NCBI GenBank assembly: GCA_017307785.1
Contig: JAFKGI010000016.1
Coordinates: 92,353 to 156,352, forward strand
DNA length: 64,000 bases
Source: Vulcanimicrobiota bacterium
GTDB taxonomy: Bacteria > Vulcanimicrobiota > Xenobia > Xenobiales > JADMJV01
Direction: 5' to 3'
Positions 42,795 to 50,337 of this stretch are shown here, one piece after another; positions within the stretch are counted from its first letter, which is position 1; every line of letters begins with the position of its first letter. Both the position numbers and the translations under genes were made by a program. The notes under the pieces are model-generated. The model saw nothing but the letters and a program-made list of their open reading frames with translations. It did no database searches and was not told where the DNA came from.

Positions 42795-42810
42795 TGATAT
42801 ACGATTATCA
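42795..42810 (-). promoter_or_regulatory. Fur/Zur-type palindrome upstream of the CSD-DUF1826-CobW operon
   Basis: TGATATACGATTATCA: half-sites TGATATA and ATTATCA around two bases (7-2-7), with a perfect inner TGATA/TATCA match. It lies 49 bases upstream of the cold-shock gene ATG in an AT-rich island. The similar site at 49501 and the COG0523/DUF1826 operon support control by a Fur-family protein, most likely Zur. Confidence 0.65.
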
Positions 42811-42850
42811 TTTTGGAGTCAAGGGGATTTAGCGCAGGACTGTGCTGTCT

Positions 42851-43732
42851 TCAATTCCAGTGGGTGGGCTGGGAAGGTTTGGCGATCAGGTGCCGGCGGC
42901 CGAATTGGGTGATGGCGGGACGAAGCGCAAAGTCGGCCGGGCGCGTGACCACTCCCAGCCACTGTTGCATGCAAGCGTCGAACTCCCGGTCTCTCCCCAG
43001 GCTGGCCAGCGAGGCGCCTTTGAGAGTCAGCCCTTCCAGGCTGAGGCGTTCCTGGAGCGAACGATTGACCCAGAAGAGCGATTCTTCCGGGCGCTGGCCG
43101 CAGATGAGAAAGTTGGACAGGGTCAGGTACTCGTCCGGCTCTTTGAGGGTGCGCAGGATGGTGAGCGCTTCCTGGTAGCGACCGCAGAGCGCCAGCGCGC
43201 GGGCTCGGTAGCGCTGAAAGGGCGGCCGCTGGGAAAGCGGCGAGGCATCCAGGCAGGCCAGGGCTTCGGGGCCGCGGTGGAGACAGGTGAGGGCCAGGCC
43301 CCGGAAAGTGGAGATGGCCTGAGCAATGTTCTTCCAGCCGAGGCGCTGGCGATGTTTGCTCGCCTGCTCCAGCGCGTCGAGCGCCTTTTGCGGTTCGCGT
43401 TCCCAGCAAGTCATAGCCAGGACCAGATAGGAGCGGCCGGCTTTCGGGTTCCACTCCAGGGCCAGATAGGCATCGTTCTGGGCTTCTTTGGGGCGGCCCA
43501 GACACAGACGGGCCAACGCTCGGCAGCGCAGGGCCGCGGCCCGGACATTCGGGTGCGCCTGAGGATGGCGCTGCAGTCGGTCGGCCAACACTTCGAGGCG
43601 GGCGTGTTGGCCCTGTTTGGCCAGTTGGTCGAGGCGGTGGAGGACGGTGAATCCCTTGCGATGGGCCCAACGATAGAGGTGCTGGCACCAGAACAGCCAG
43701 GCCACGATGGCGAAGCAGAGGGGAAAATCCAT
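42851..43732 (-). CDS. Membrane-anchored TPR protein
   Basis: 293 residues. An N-terminal hydrophobic segment (MDFPLCFAIVAWLFWCQHLY) is a membrane anchor. The rest is tetratricopeptide-like: VRAAALRCRALARLCLGRPKEAQNDAYLALEWNPKAGRSYLVLA, LRRGPEALACLDASP, QRYRARALALCGRYQEALTILRTL and GLTLKGASLASLGRDREFDACM. TPR proteins mediate protein contacts. No further domain is seen and the neighbours give no clear clue. Confidence 0.8.
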   Translation of the reverse strand: MDFPLCFAIVAWLFWCQHLYRWAHRKGFTVLHRLDQLAKQGQHARLEVLADRLQRHPQAHPNVRAAALRCRALARLCLGRPKEAQNDAYLALEWNPKAGRSYLVLAMTCWEREPQKALDALEQASKHRQRLGWKNIAQAISTFRGLALTCLHRGPEALACLDASPLSQRPPFQRYRARALALCGRYQEALTILRTLKEPDEYLTLSNFLICGQRPEESLFWVNRSLQERLSLEGLTLKGASLASLGRDREFDACMQQWLGVVTRPADFALRPAITQFGRRHLIAKPSQPTHWN

Positions 43733-43848
43733 GGGAACCAGTGTAGCATTCGGCCGGGGGGTAGGGCCATAACATTGGTTATGGTTCTTCTATCCCGGTA
43801 TCTTTTGCGGTGTGCGGCTATCTCGATGTTTGCTAACTTGGTCTTGTT

Positions 43849-44211
43849 ATGCCTGAAGTTTCTATCGTTACTTATAGCAAGTCCTCCATCTGGTTGATCG
43901 GCTTGCGTACCTTGAGCCAGCTCGGCGGGGTTTCCATCGTGAGCGAGGCCGCGAGTCTGGCCGGCGCTCTCCAATCGGTCCAGGCACACCGGCCTCAAGC
44001 GCTGGTCGGCAATGCCGATGACCTCACCTTCGAATTCCTGGAGCACTTGCGAGGTCAGATGCCGGGCCTGAAGGTGGTCGTCATCGAAGGCGACGCTCGC
44101 TCTCCCGAAAGCCGATTTGAAGGCCGATTGGTGGACATCTACCTGCGCCGCTCGATTTCCGTGGAGGGATTGCGAGACGCCATCCTGGCGCAAATGGCAA
44201 AAGTGGCCTGA
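43849..44211 (+). CDS. Pseudo-receiver domain protein (phospho-Asp replaced by Asn)
   Basis: 120 residues. It has a receiver-like alternation, SIVTYSKSSIWLIGLRTLSQLGGVSIVSEAASL, HRPQALVGNADDL, LKVVVIEGDAR and IYLRRSISVEGLRDAI, and clear similarity to the pseudo-receiver at 21254 (GFRIVGEA against GVSIVSEA; LKVVLLEG against LKVVVIEG). The phospho-acceptor position is Asn, the acidic pair is YS and the Lys is Arg, so normal phosphotransfer is unlikely. It probably derives from a NarL-type receiver that lost its HTH. No obvious partner is adjacent. Confidence 0.7.
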   Translation: MPEVSIVTYSKSSIWLIGLRTLSQLGGVSIVSEAASLAGALQSVQAHRPQALVGNADDLTFEFLEHLRGQMPGLKVVVIEGDARSPESRFEGRLVDIYLRRSISVEGLRDAILAQMAKVA

Positions 44212-44272
44212 TCCAGATCATAGGGGGGCGCCTGCGCGCGTTTTAGACTGCTAGGGAAAGCAGGTGGAGACG

Positions 44273-45283
44273 ATGAAAGCAGCCGTAGTCACGAAGTTTG
44301 GTGCGCCTCTGGAAGTGGGCGATGTGCCGATGCCGGAGGTCGGGCCGGGTCAGGTTTTGGTGAAGGTAGCCGCCTGCGGAGTGTGTCACACCGACTTGCA
44401 CGCGGCTCACGGGGATTGGCCGGTGAAGCCCAATCCTCCGTTTATTCCCGGCCATGAGGGCGTGGGTGAAGTGGTGGAGCTTGGTCGCGAGGTACGCGGG
44501 GTCCGGGTCGGAGACCGGGTGGGAGTGCCCTGGCTGCACACCGCCTGCAGTTGTTGCCGCTACTGTCAGACCGGCTGGGAGACGCTGTGCGGACAGCAGC
44601 AGATGACGGGTTACACGGTCAACGGCGGATTTGCCGAGTACGTGGTGGCCGACGCCAACTTTGTGGGCCATCTACCCGACGGCCTCGGATACGCGGAAGC
44701 AGCCCCCATTCTTTGCGCCGGCGTCACCGTCTACAAGGGGCTGAAGGAGATGGACTGCCGTCCCGGCGATTGGGTGGTGGTCTCTGGAATCGGCGGTTTG
44801 GGCCACATGGCGGTGCAGTATGCTCGAGCCATGGGCCTTCGGGTGGTGGCGGTGGATATTGCCGATTCCAAGTTGCAGCTGGCCAAGCAGTTGGGAGCGG
44901 AACTGTGTCTGCGCGGCGACCGGACCGAAACGCTGGCCCGCATCGAGGAGCTGGGCGGGGCCCGGGGCGTGCTGGTCACCGCCGTTTCCAATCAGGCTTT
45001 CAGCAACGGAGTGGCCATGCTGGCGCCAGGCGGTACGATGTCGCTGGTGGGTCTACCGCCCGGGGATTTTCCGCTGCCGATTTTTGACGTGGTGCTGCAC
45101 CGCAAGACCATTCGCGGCTCGATTGTGGGCACGCGTCGGGACCTGGCGGAGGCGCTGGATTTCGCGGCCCGGGGTTTGGTGCAGGCGCATTTCCGCAGCG
45201 ACCGTCTGGAGAACATCAACCAGATCTTCGACGAGATGCAAAAGAATGCCATCGACGGTCGGGTGGTGCTGAGCTTCCCATGA
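44273..45283 (+). CDS. Zinc-dependent alcohol dehydrogenase (AdhP-like)
   Basis: 336 residues from ATG 44273 with GGTGGAG upstream. It is a medium-chain dehydrogenase: catalytic zinc ligands Cys in ACGVCHTD and His in PGHEGVGEVVELG, structural zinc cysteines in CSCCRYCQTGWETLC, and the NAD site GIGGLGHMAVQYA. The sequence follows the AdhP/propanol-preferring group (MKAAVVTKFGAPLEVGDVP). It interconverts primary alcohols and aldehydes with NAD. Its stop overlaps the following CBS-domain gene as ATGA. Confidence 0.95.
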   Translation: MKAAVVTKFGAPLEVGDVPMPEVGPGQVLVKVAACGVCHTDLHAAHGDWPVKPNPPFIPGHEGVGEVVELGREVRGVRVGDRVGVPWLHTACSCCRYCQTGWETLCGQQQMTGYTVNGGFAEYVVADANFVGHLPDGLGYAEAAPILCAGVTVYKGLKEMDCRPGDWVVVSGIGGLGHMAVQYARAMGLRVVAVDIADSKLQLAKQLGAELCLRGDRTETLARIEELGGARGVLVTAVSNQAFSNGVAMLAPGGTMSLVGLPPGDFPLPIFDVVLHRKTIRGSIVGTRRDLAEALDFAARGLVQAHFRSDRLENINQIFDEMQKNAIDGRVVLSFP

Positions 45284-45804
45284 TCTGGCCGCATCACATT
45301 CCCACCACTCCTCCCCTACCCGGTCACGAGCCCTTTCCGCCGCTGCAGCCGGTGCAGGCGACTCCGGAGCTGGAACCGATCGGTGCCGACCTGCGCAAAC
45401 ACGCCCCCTACTCGCGCGACCGGGTGGGAGCCTGGATGCAGCAGCCGGTGGTGACCTGCCTGCTGGAGCAGACGCTGCTGGAGCTGTTGGAGTTGTTGAG
45501 CGTGCACAGCATTTCCGGGTTACCGGTGGTGGATGCGGAGGGGGGTCTGCTGGGAATGGTTTCCCAGAGCGATGTGGCCGCTTTTCTGAGCGGGTCGGAG
45601 GCTGCGCTGAGCCGGGCCACGGTGGAGCAGATCTACTCCCCTACCGTTCACTCGGTGGGTCCGCAGGCCACTTTGCACGAGGTGGTCGAGTTGATGTTGC
45701 GCGAACATGTGCATCGCCTGCCGGTGGTTCAGGAAGGCCGGCTGATGGGCCTGGTTTCGACGCTGGACGTGCTGCGGGTGCTACGCGACTTTCGGCTGGT
45801 GTAA
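45280..45804 (+). CDS. Two-CBS-domain protein
   Basis: 174 residues. The first 45 residues are Pro-rich; the CBS pair follows: about 48-110 (VGAWMQQPVVTCLLEQTLLELLELLSVHSISGLPVVDAEGGLLGMVSQSDV) and 113-174 (VEQIYSPTVHSVGPQATLHEVVELMLREHVHRLPVVQEGRLMGLVSTLDVLRVL). CBS pairs bind adenine nucleotides such as AMP, ATP or SAM and usually regulate a partner. The ATGA overlap with the alcohol dehydrogenase suggests energy- or redox-linked control. Its 3' end overlaps the convergent Hpt gene by 24 bases. Confidence 0.92.
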   Translation: MIWPHHIPTTPPLPGHEPFPPLQPVQATPELEPIGADLRKHAPYSRDRVGAWMQQPVVTCLLEQTLLELLELLSVHSISGLPVVDAEGGLLGMVSQSDVAAFLSGSEAALSRATVEQIYSPTVHSVGPQATLHEVVELMLREHVHRLPVVQEGRLMGLVSTLDVLRVLRDFRLV

Positions 45805-46170
45805 TAGACCTTGGATGGCCCGGGCCGCGGCTCGGGCCTCCTCTTGAAAGGAACTCCAGAGAACCGGAACGCGGCTCCAGGAACCTTCCTGCACGGCCTT
45901 CTCCATCTGCTCGGCCATGCGCGAGAGGCGGAAGGCGCCCACGTACTGGGCCGAGGCTTTCAGGGTGTGGGACACGTGACGCATGCGAGAACGCAGCTCT
46001 TCCTGGGGGACCAGCACCAGGCAGTCTTCCACTTCGCTGCAGAACGCCTGACAGAGCTCGTCGAGAAAGCTGCTATCTCCGCCGGTGAGCGACTCGAGAC
46101 AGGAGACCGAGAATCTTTCGGCCTTGGCCACGGTCCAAGGCCAGAGGATTTCCAGGTGATTGGGTGCCAT
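45781..46170 (-). CDS. Stand-alone histidine phosphotransfer (Hpt) protein
   Basis: About 129 residues from ATG 46170; ATG 46215 would add 15 residues and overlap the Nudix start face to face. The Hpt motif is VSHTLKASAQYVGAFRLSRMAEQMEKAVQ, with the phospho-His in SHTLKASA and the conserved Gly after the Lys/Ser helix. Flanking helices (SSFLDELCQAFCSEVEDCLVLVPQEELRSR and VLWSSFQEEARAAARAIQGLL) complete a four-helix bundle. It could pass phosphate from the hybrid kinases here, none of which contains its own Hpt, to separate regulators. Confidence 0.85.
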   Translation of the reverse strand: MAPNHLEILWPWTVAKAERFSVSCLESLTGGDSSFLDELCQAFCSEVEDCLVLVPQEELRSRMRHVSHTLKASAQYVGAFRLSRMAEQMEKAVQEGSWSRVPVLWSSFQEEARAAARAIQGLLHQPKVA

Positions 46171-46213
46171 ATTGCTGCTATCGGCGGTGGGGCGAAGGTC
46201 TTTAGGGGGTAGC

Positions 46214-46603
46214 ATGATTTTACGGGTGTGTGGTGCTTTGCTTCGGGAGAATCGGATTCTTCTGGTTCGCCACCGCGAAGGGGAGCGGATCTACTGGACG
46301 CTGCCGGGTGGTGGCCTGGAGGCCGGGGAGACGCCCGAAGAGGGGGCGGTGCGAGAGATGCTCGAGGAGACGGGGCTGACCTGCTCGGTCGAGCGGCAGC
46401 TTTTTGATGAGCCGTATCGCGATGGTTTCTGTCGCTGCTTTTTGATGCGCCAGGAGTCGCAGGTGGAGGCCGTGGTGGGCTTTGACCCGGAGGAAGCCCA
46501 CCTGCCCGAAGAGCGGCGCATGCTGGTCGGACTGGAGTGGCTGGAGCTGGAGAAGATGCGGCAGGACCAGCAGGTTTCACAAGTTTTGCAGCACCTCGGA
46601 TAG
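46214..46603 (+). CDS. Nudix hydrolase
   Basis: 129 residues from ATG 46214 with GGGGG upstream. The Nudix box is intact: G GLEAG E TPEEGAV REMLEETGL (GX5EX7REUXEEXGU), read here from 'GGGLEAGETPEEG' through 'AVREMLEETGLT'. The family cleaves nucleoside diphosphates linked to another moiety with Mg2+; the substrate is unknown. The N-terminal strand MILRVCGALLRENRILLVRHRE and the middle FCRCFLMRQESQ fit the fold. The last 27 bases overlap the convergent NAD(P)-binding gene. Confidence 0.93.
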   Translation: MILRVCGALLRENRILLVRHREGERIYWTLPGGGLEAGETPEEGAVREMLEETGLTCSVERQLFDEPYRDGFCRCFLMRQESQVEAVVGFDPEEAHLPEERRMLVGLEWLELEKMRQDQQVSQVLQHLG

Positions 46604-47296
46604 TTCGGTGGGGCCGCGCAGGACTTTACCGCCGGGCTCGACCTCGATGAGGCCTTGACCGTGAGCGCGATAGGTTTCGCTCAGGACCCTGGCCAGAGCC
46701 TCGGGCAGGCCGGCGGCCTCGGGCGAGGCCTGGGGGAAGCGGGCCAGTTCGCTGAGAGGGTAGCGGCGAGGGCCTTCGGCGTGGAGGATGCGCGACCCGG
46801 GCGGGGGCGGCTCAAGTAAGAGGCGAGCGGCGATTTCTCCGACGTCGTAGGCGGATACGAAGGGACGGGGCGGGGTATCCGGTGGATAGAAGTTGGCCTG
46901 GCCGGGGCGCAGCCAGTTTTGCATGTGTTCCGCCGAGCGCAGGATGGTGCAGGGCAGCTTGAGGTCCAAAAGCTGCTTTTCGATTTGATGGAAGATTGCG
47001 GGAATGCCGGTGCCCTCCGGGTGGTGGGCGCCGTAGTCGGAGATAAAGAGGAAGTGGGCCGGGCGTAGCTGGCCCAGGGTTTGCAACAGAGAAGCCTGGA
47101 GAGCCTGGAGGCTGTTGAAGTCGAAGGGCAGGAGGGTCAGGATTGCTTCGGCTCCCTGCAGGGCGCTGCCCAGAGCTTCGGGGTCTCGCATGTCGGCCTG
47201 GGCTCGGGTCACGGCACGGACCGGCACTTGTTGTTGCTGGAGAAAGCGGAGAGCGGCTCCGCCGATTTTACCTGTGGTTCCTAATAGAGCGATCAT
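46577..47296 (-). CDS. NmrA-like NAD(P)-binding protein
   Basis: 239 residues. The short-chain dehydrogenase-like N-terminus MIALLGTTGKIGGAALRFLQQQ carries GxTGxxG and is followed by VPVRAVTRAQADMRDPEALGSALQGAEAILTLLPF. This is the pattern of atypical SDRs (NmrA, SDRa5/QOR2). No SDR catalytic YxxxK is visible, so it may be a redox sensor or an isomerase-type enzyme. LPCTILRSAEHMQNW and PFVSAYDVGEIAARLLLE are typical of the family. It runs in the same direction as the AraC gene upstream, 41 bases away. Confidence 0.85.
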   Translation of the reverse strand: MIALLGTTGKIGGAALRFLQQQQVPVRAVTRAQADMRDPEALGSALQGAEAILTLLPFDFNSLQALQASLLQTLGQLRPAHFLFISDYGAHHPEGTGIPAIFHQIEKQLLDLKLPCTILRSAEHMQNWLRPGQANFYPPDTPPRPFVSAYDVGEIAARLLLEPPPPGSRILHAEGPRRYPLSELARFPQASPEAAGLPEALARVLSETYRAHGQGLIEVEPGGKVLRGPTELSEVLQNL

Positions 47297-47337
47297 GCTT
47301 TTCAGGGTAGCAGGCCGGGTCGCTCACATTCGGACGC

Positions 47338-48114
47338 TTAAGAGCAGATTCGGACTTGCGAGGGAGTGAGGCCGAGCAGGCGCTTCATCCACTGGGCCAG
47401 ATGGCTCTGATGGGCGAATCCTACTTCCAGGGCCACCTGGGCCACCGGCAGGCGGCGATGGCGCAGCAGAAATTCGGCGCGGCGTACCCGTTGGGTGAGG
47501 ACGTACTGGTGGGGTGTGACGCCGAAGGACTCTTTGAAGAGCTCCTTGAGGCGGGTGGCGCTGAGCTCGGCCACCTGGGCCAGTTGTTCTAAGGAGAGGT
47601 CCTGGTCGAGATGGACCTCGACGTATTCTTCCAGATGGCGTCGCTGTTGCTGGGTCAGGCGACCTGGGGGAGTCGGAGCGTGGCCGCTGTAGTGTTGCAA
47701 GAGGCGGGCCACGACGGCCAGGTCGAGGCTGTCGCGGTAGAGCTGGCCGGCCGGGGTCCGGGAGACTTGCTCGCTCTGCAGGGCCCAGGCCAGATGCTCG
47801 AGCTGCCGGTCGCGCACCTGGAGGCACGGTTCCATAGGAGTCTCCAGGCCCAGACTTTGGGCCTGAGCGGAGACCAGCTGCTGCTCGACGCGCAAGAGCA
47901 AGACGGTGCAGGGAGCTTCGTCTCGCCAGCTGCCGCCGATTCCGGCCGGCACGATGTCGGTGTCCCCATGTTTCTGCAGCCGCTTGTAGACCACATCGCG
48001 TACCCGGCAGACCGCTGGCGTAGGCGCTCCCTGATGGATTCCCACCAGATGATGCGAAGAAGCCGCCACTTCCACCGTGCCCGGGACGACGTCGCGCAGC
48101 TGGGCTTCGATCAT
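47338..48114 (-). CDS. AraC family transcriptional regulator
   Basis: 258 residues. The C-terminal double HTH (about 160-256) reads LEEYVEVHLDQDLSLEQLAQVAELSATRLKELFKESFGVTPHQYVLTQRVRRAEFLLRHRRLPVAQVALEVGFAHQSHLAQWMKRLLGLTPSQVR, matching AraC/XylS consensus. The N-terminal part is a diverged cupin-like sensor (HLVGIHQGAPTPAVCRVRDVVYKR and PAGIGGSWRDEAPC). It is the third gene of a unit with a secreted protein and a small membrane protein, four bases after the latter. Confidence 0.92.
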   Translation of the reverse strand: MIEAQLRDVVPGTVEVAASSHHLVGIHQGAPTPAVCRVRDVVYKRLQKHGDTDIVPAGIGGSWRDEAPCTVLLLRVEQQLVSAQAQSLGLETPMEPCLQVRDRQLEHLAWALQSEQVSRTPAGQLYRDSLDLAVVARLLQHYSGHAPTPPGRLTQQQRRHLEEYVEVHLDQDLSLEQLAQVAELSATRLKELFKESFGVTPHQYVLTQRVRRAEFLLRHRRLPVAQVALEVGFAHQSHLAQWMKRLLGLTPSQVRICS

Positions 48115-48118
48115 CGGG

Positions 48119-48328
48119 CTACAGGTGGCCCGTCGGGAAGAGGGCCTGGGTGACGGCTTTTTCGTTGGCCCAGACGAGGGCCGATATGACGAGTTCGGTG
48201 GCGCCCAGGATGAAGAGGGGACGTGCCCAGCTGTGATTGAGGAAATGAGCCAGGCCGGCGGCGCCCAGGGTGATGAGGGCGAGCGGGGGTAGACCCAGGA
48301 AGAGGAACAGGGACAGCGCGATGTCCAC
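48119..48328 (-). CDS. Small membrane protein
   Basis: 69 residues from a GTG placed directly after the TAG of the upstream gene. Two hydrophobic helices: LSLFLFLGLPPLALITLGAAGLAHFL and ARPLFILGATELVISALVWA, with a short charged tail. No family is recognised. It lies between a secreted protein and an AraC regulator, so it may be an envelope accessory protein under their control. Confidence 0.65.
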   Translation of the reverse strand: MDIALSLFLFLGLPPLALITLGAAGLAHFLNHSWARPLFILGATELVISALVWANEKAVTQALFPTGHL

Positions 48329-48700
48329 CTAGTCGGCGAGTTCCACTTTGAGGTGGGCGGACCAGCGCTCCCCCATGTCGATCTGGATGGGCTCGCCGAG
48401 TTGGGCGCGGGTTTGCATCTGAACCCGTTCCGGACCTTTGGCGGTCTGAATTTGTAAGGTGCAGTCGAGGTTGACGAAACCGGCTTCGCCGGCGTCGCTG
48501 GGGGTGACTTTGAGAGTCAGTTCGGGCTTGTCTTTCTGGCCGATGGAGATCTCGGCCGGTTGTCCGGCACGGGTGACCACGCGGGGGCGGGCTTCGGATA
48601 CCTGGGAGCCGGAGAAGTCGGCCGAGACCTTATAGCCGGGATGGGCATCGGCGGCCACCAGGGCGCCCGCCAGCAGCATCCAACACGCAAACGTTTTCAT
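48329..48700 (-). CDS. Secreted protein with secretin-like segment
   Basis: 123 residues with a signal peptide (MKTFACWMLLAGALVAADA). The mature part has VSEARPRVVTRAGQPAEISIGQKDKPELTLKVTP and ends with a beta-rich segment (VNLDCTLQIQTAKGPERVQMQ, MGERWSAHLKVEL). 'PRVVTRAGQPAEISIG' resembles the 'PrvvT.ngq.A.i.vG' element of secretin domains, but the gene is far shorter than a secretin. It would be periplasmic. Function is unknown. Confidence 0.65.
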   Translation of the reverse strand: MKTFACWMLLAGALVAADAHPGYKVSADFSGSQVSEARPRVVTRAGQPAEISIGQKDKPELTLKVTPSDAGEAGFVNLDCTLQIQTAKGPERVQMQTRAQLGEPIQIDMGERWSAHLKVELAD

Positions 48701-48744
48701 CGAAGACCTCCCGAAATTGAGTTGCTAGCGATTTCGCGCGAGGC

Positions 48745-49482
48745 TCAGGCGTCCCTTCGTCCCCAGGCACCGAACATCATGTCCCCGATGAAGGTGGCGC
48801 CGGACTCGATTCGCTCGGCGTCGAGACGAGCCTGGAGAGTGTCGGCTTCCACTTCCGCCTCGGTGGTGACGCCTTGCTCGAGCAAGCGCGGCAGAACGGC
48901 GCGCACGATGTCGCCCAGCAGGCTGGGCTGGGTAGGGGTTTGCACGATGGCTTCGGCGCGCACCCCCTGAACGCTGAGGCCGGCTGCCGTGAAGGTCTGG
49001 TGAAGGTGGAAGCCCATTTGCAGATCACAGCCTTCCTGGCGGACCATTTCCCGGATCCATCCGAGGGTTTTCTCATGCAGCGGCAGAGGTGTGAGGCGAG
49101 CCGGCACCATACTGAGATCGGCTTCCTGGAAGACGACCAGCCCACCGGGCTTGAGGCGTTCGACCAGCAGGCTCAGGGCCCGGGCGGGGTCCGCTTGGTA
49201 CATGAGGACGCGACGGCCGATGATTGCGTCAAAGTCTTTGAGATCATCGGGTAGATCGGTCAGGTCCGCCATTCGGAAAGTTGCCTGGCTGGTACGCTGG
49301 CGGGCCCTTTCCAGAGCGGCCTCATTGCGGTCGATGCCGATGATCTGGGCTCCGTCCCCGACCAGAGTGAGGGCCAGGGCGGCGACGTCGCCCAGCCCGC
49401 AGCCGACGTCCAGGATTTTCCTGGCATCGCGGGTTCCCGCTTCCAGGAGCAGGCGCCGCGTGAAATCTAAACTGTAGTGCAT
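48745..49482 (-). CDS. SAM-dependent methyltransferase
   Basis: 245 residues. Motif I, KILDVGCGLGDVAALALTLVGDG, binds SAM; the acidic residue at strand 2 is in IIGIDRNEAALERAR; FRMADLTDLP and FDAIIGRRVLMYQADPARALSLLVERLKPGGLVVFQEAD complete a class I fold. The C-terminal part (QTPTQPSLLGDIVRAVLPRLLEQG) may hold the substrate site. The substrate is unknown. A Fur/Zur-type palindrome lies 20 bases upstream of the start. Confidence 0.9.
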   Translation of the reverse strand: MHYSLDFTRRLLLEAGTRDARKILDVGCGLGDVAALALTLVGDGAQIIGIDRNEAALERARQRTSQATFRMADLTDLPDDLKDFDAIIGRRVLMYQADPARALSLLVERLKPGGLVVFQEADLSMVPARLTPLPLHEKTLGWIREMVRQEGCDLQMGFHLHQTFTAAGLSVQGVRAEAIVQTPTQPSLLGDIVRAVLPRLLEQGVTTEAEVEADTLQARLDAERIESGATFIGDMMFGAWGRRDA

Positions 49483-49500
49483 GAAGCCTCCAGAAGGTAT

Positions 49501-49516
49501 TGATAATTCATTATCG
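49501..49516. promoter_or_regulatory. Fur/Zur-type palindrome between methyltransferase and TPR genes
   Basis: TGATAATTCATTATCG: GATAAT (49502-49507) and ATTATC (49510-49515) are a perfect inverted repeat around TC, with the same 7-2-7 geometry as the 42795 site. It lies between divergent genes (starts 49482 and 49528) and could control both. Confidence 0.6.
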
Positions 49517-49527
49517 TAAATCGCGAG

Positions 49528-50034
49528 ATGCGTAAGAAGATTTTGTTGTTTGTGCTCACTCTGATAGCAGTTCCTCTTTGTTGCTCGGCCGTCGACGACT
49601 ACCGTCGTTTCAGTCTGGCTCTGGGACTACGGGAAGAGGCGGACGAACTGGATCATCAGGGTAGGACCGAGGAGGCGCTGCTACGGTTGGAGCTGGCACG
49701 GCAGACTTACCCAGACTTTCTGGACATCTATCAGGAGATGGCCGAGATTCACATCGAGCGAAAGGAATGGGAGCTGGCTTATGCGGCCGTGGACGAAGCC
49801 GTGCGTCGCTGCCCTCCCCTGCCCGCTTCTCAAGCCATCGTCTACCGGCAACGCGGATTTTGTCTGGCCCGTTGGGGCAAGCTGGGGGAAGCCGCCGCCG
49901 ACTTTCGCACGGCTCTGCGCTACGACCCCGCGGAGTCGCTGAGCCGCCGTCTGCTGGCTCAGGCTTCGGCCTTGGGCTCCCAAAGCTCGACCTTGTTGCC
50001 CTCGGGATCGATCACCCAGGCGAAAAGTCCCTGA
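49528..50034 (+). CDS. Secreted TPR protein
   Basis: 168 residues. A signal peptide (KKILLFVLTLIAVPLCCSA) precedes TPR-like helices: LREEADELDHQGRTEEALLRLELARQTYPDFLDIYQEMAEIHIERKEWELAYAAVDEAVRRCP, then VYRQRGFCLARWGKLGEAAADFRTALRYDP. It is probably a periplasmic scaffold. The last 25 residues are read through the 3' end of the convergent VOC gene (76-base overlap) and look less structured. Divergent to the methyltransferase with a shared palindrome. Confidence 0.75.
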   Translation: MRKKILLFVLTLIAVPLCCSAVDDYRRFSLALGLREEADELDHQGRTEEALLRLELARQTYPDFLDIYQEMAEIHIERKEWELAYAAVDEAVRRCPPLPASQAIVYRQRGFCLARWGKLGEAAADFRTALRYDPAESLSRRLLAQASALGSQSSTLLPSGSITQAKSP

Positions 50035-50327
50035 GGATGCTCTTCCGGGCCCTGCTGAATGGCGATGCCGGCGGCGGTCAGCTGCTGGACCAGCGTGGTC
50101 AGGTCGGCTACCCGGTAGTTGATCATAAACGGGCCTGGAAACCAGTCGGAGTCCTGCTTGGCCAGGGTCCAGGCGGCGTCGGCCTGGGCGTCTTTCTGCC
50201 AGGGCAAGATGGCACAACCGAACTGGGGGTTGAGGGGAAGGCCCAGATGCTCTTGATACCATTTGCCGAGTGCGTCCGGGTCTTTGGCCTTAAAAAAGAC
50301 TCCGCCGATGCCGGTGATACCTGCCAT
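49959..50327 (-). CDS. VOC (glyoxalase/bleomycin resistance) family protein
   Basis: 122 residues from ATG 50327 with AGGAGGAG upstream. The VOC fold shows GVFFKAKDPDALGKWYQEHLGLPL, FMINYRVADLTTLVQQLTAAGIAIQQGPEE and GLFAWVIDPEGNKVELWEPK; the last segment holds the conserved metal-ligand Glu. Such proteins are metal-dependent lyases, dioxygenases or antibiotic-binding proteins. The gene follows the AraC regulator by 10 bases in the same direction. Confidence 0.92.
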   Translation of the reverse strand: MAGITGIGGVFFKAKDPDALGKWYQEHLGLPLNPQFGCAILPWQKDAQADAAWTLAKQDSDWFPGPFMINYRVADLTTLVQQLTAAGIAIQQGPEEHPQGLFAWVIDPEGNKVELWEPKAEA

Positions 50328-50337
50328 GCTGCTCCTC

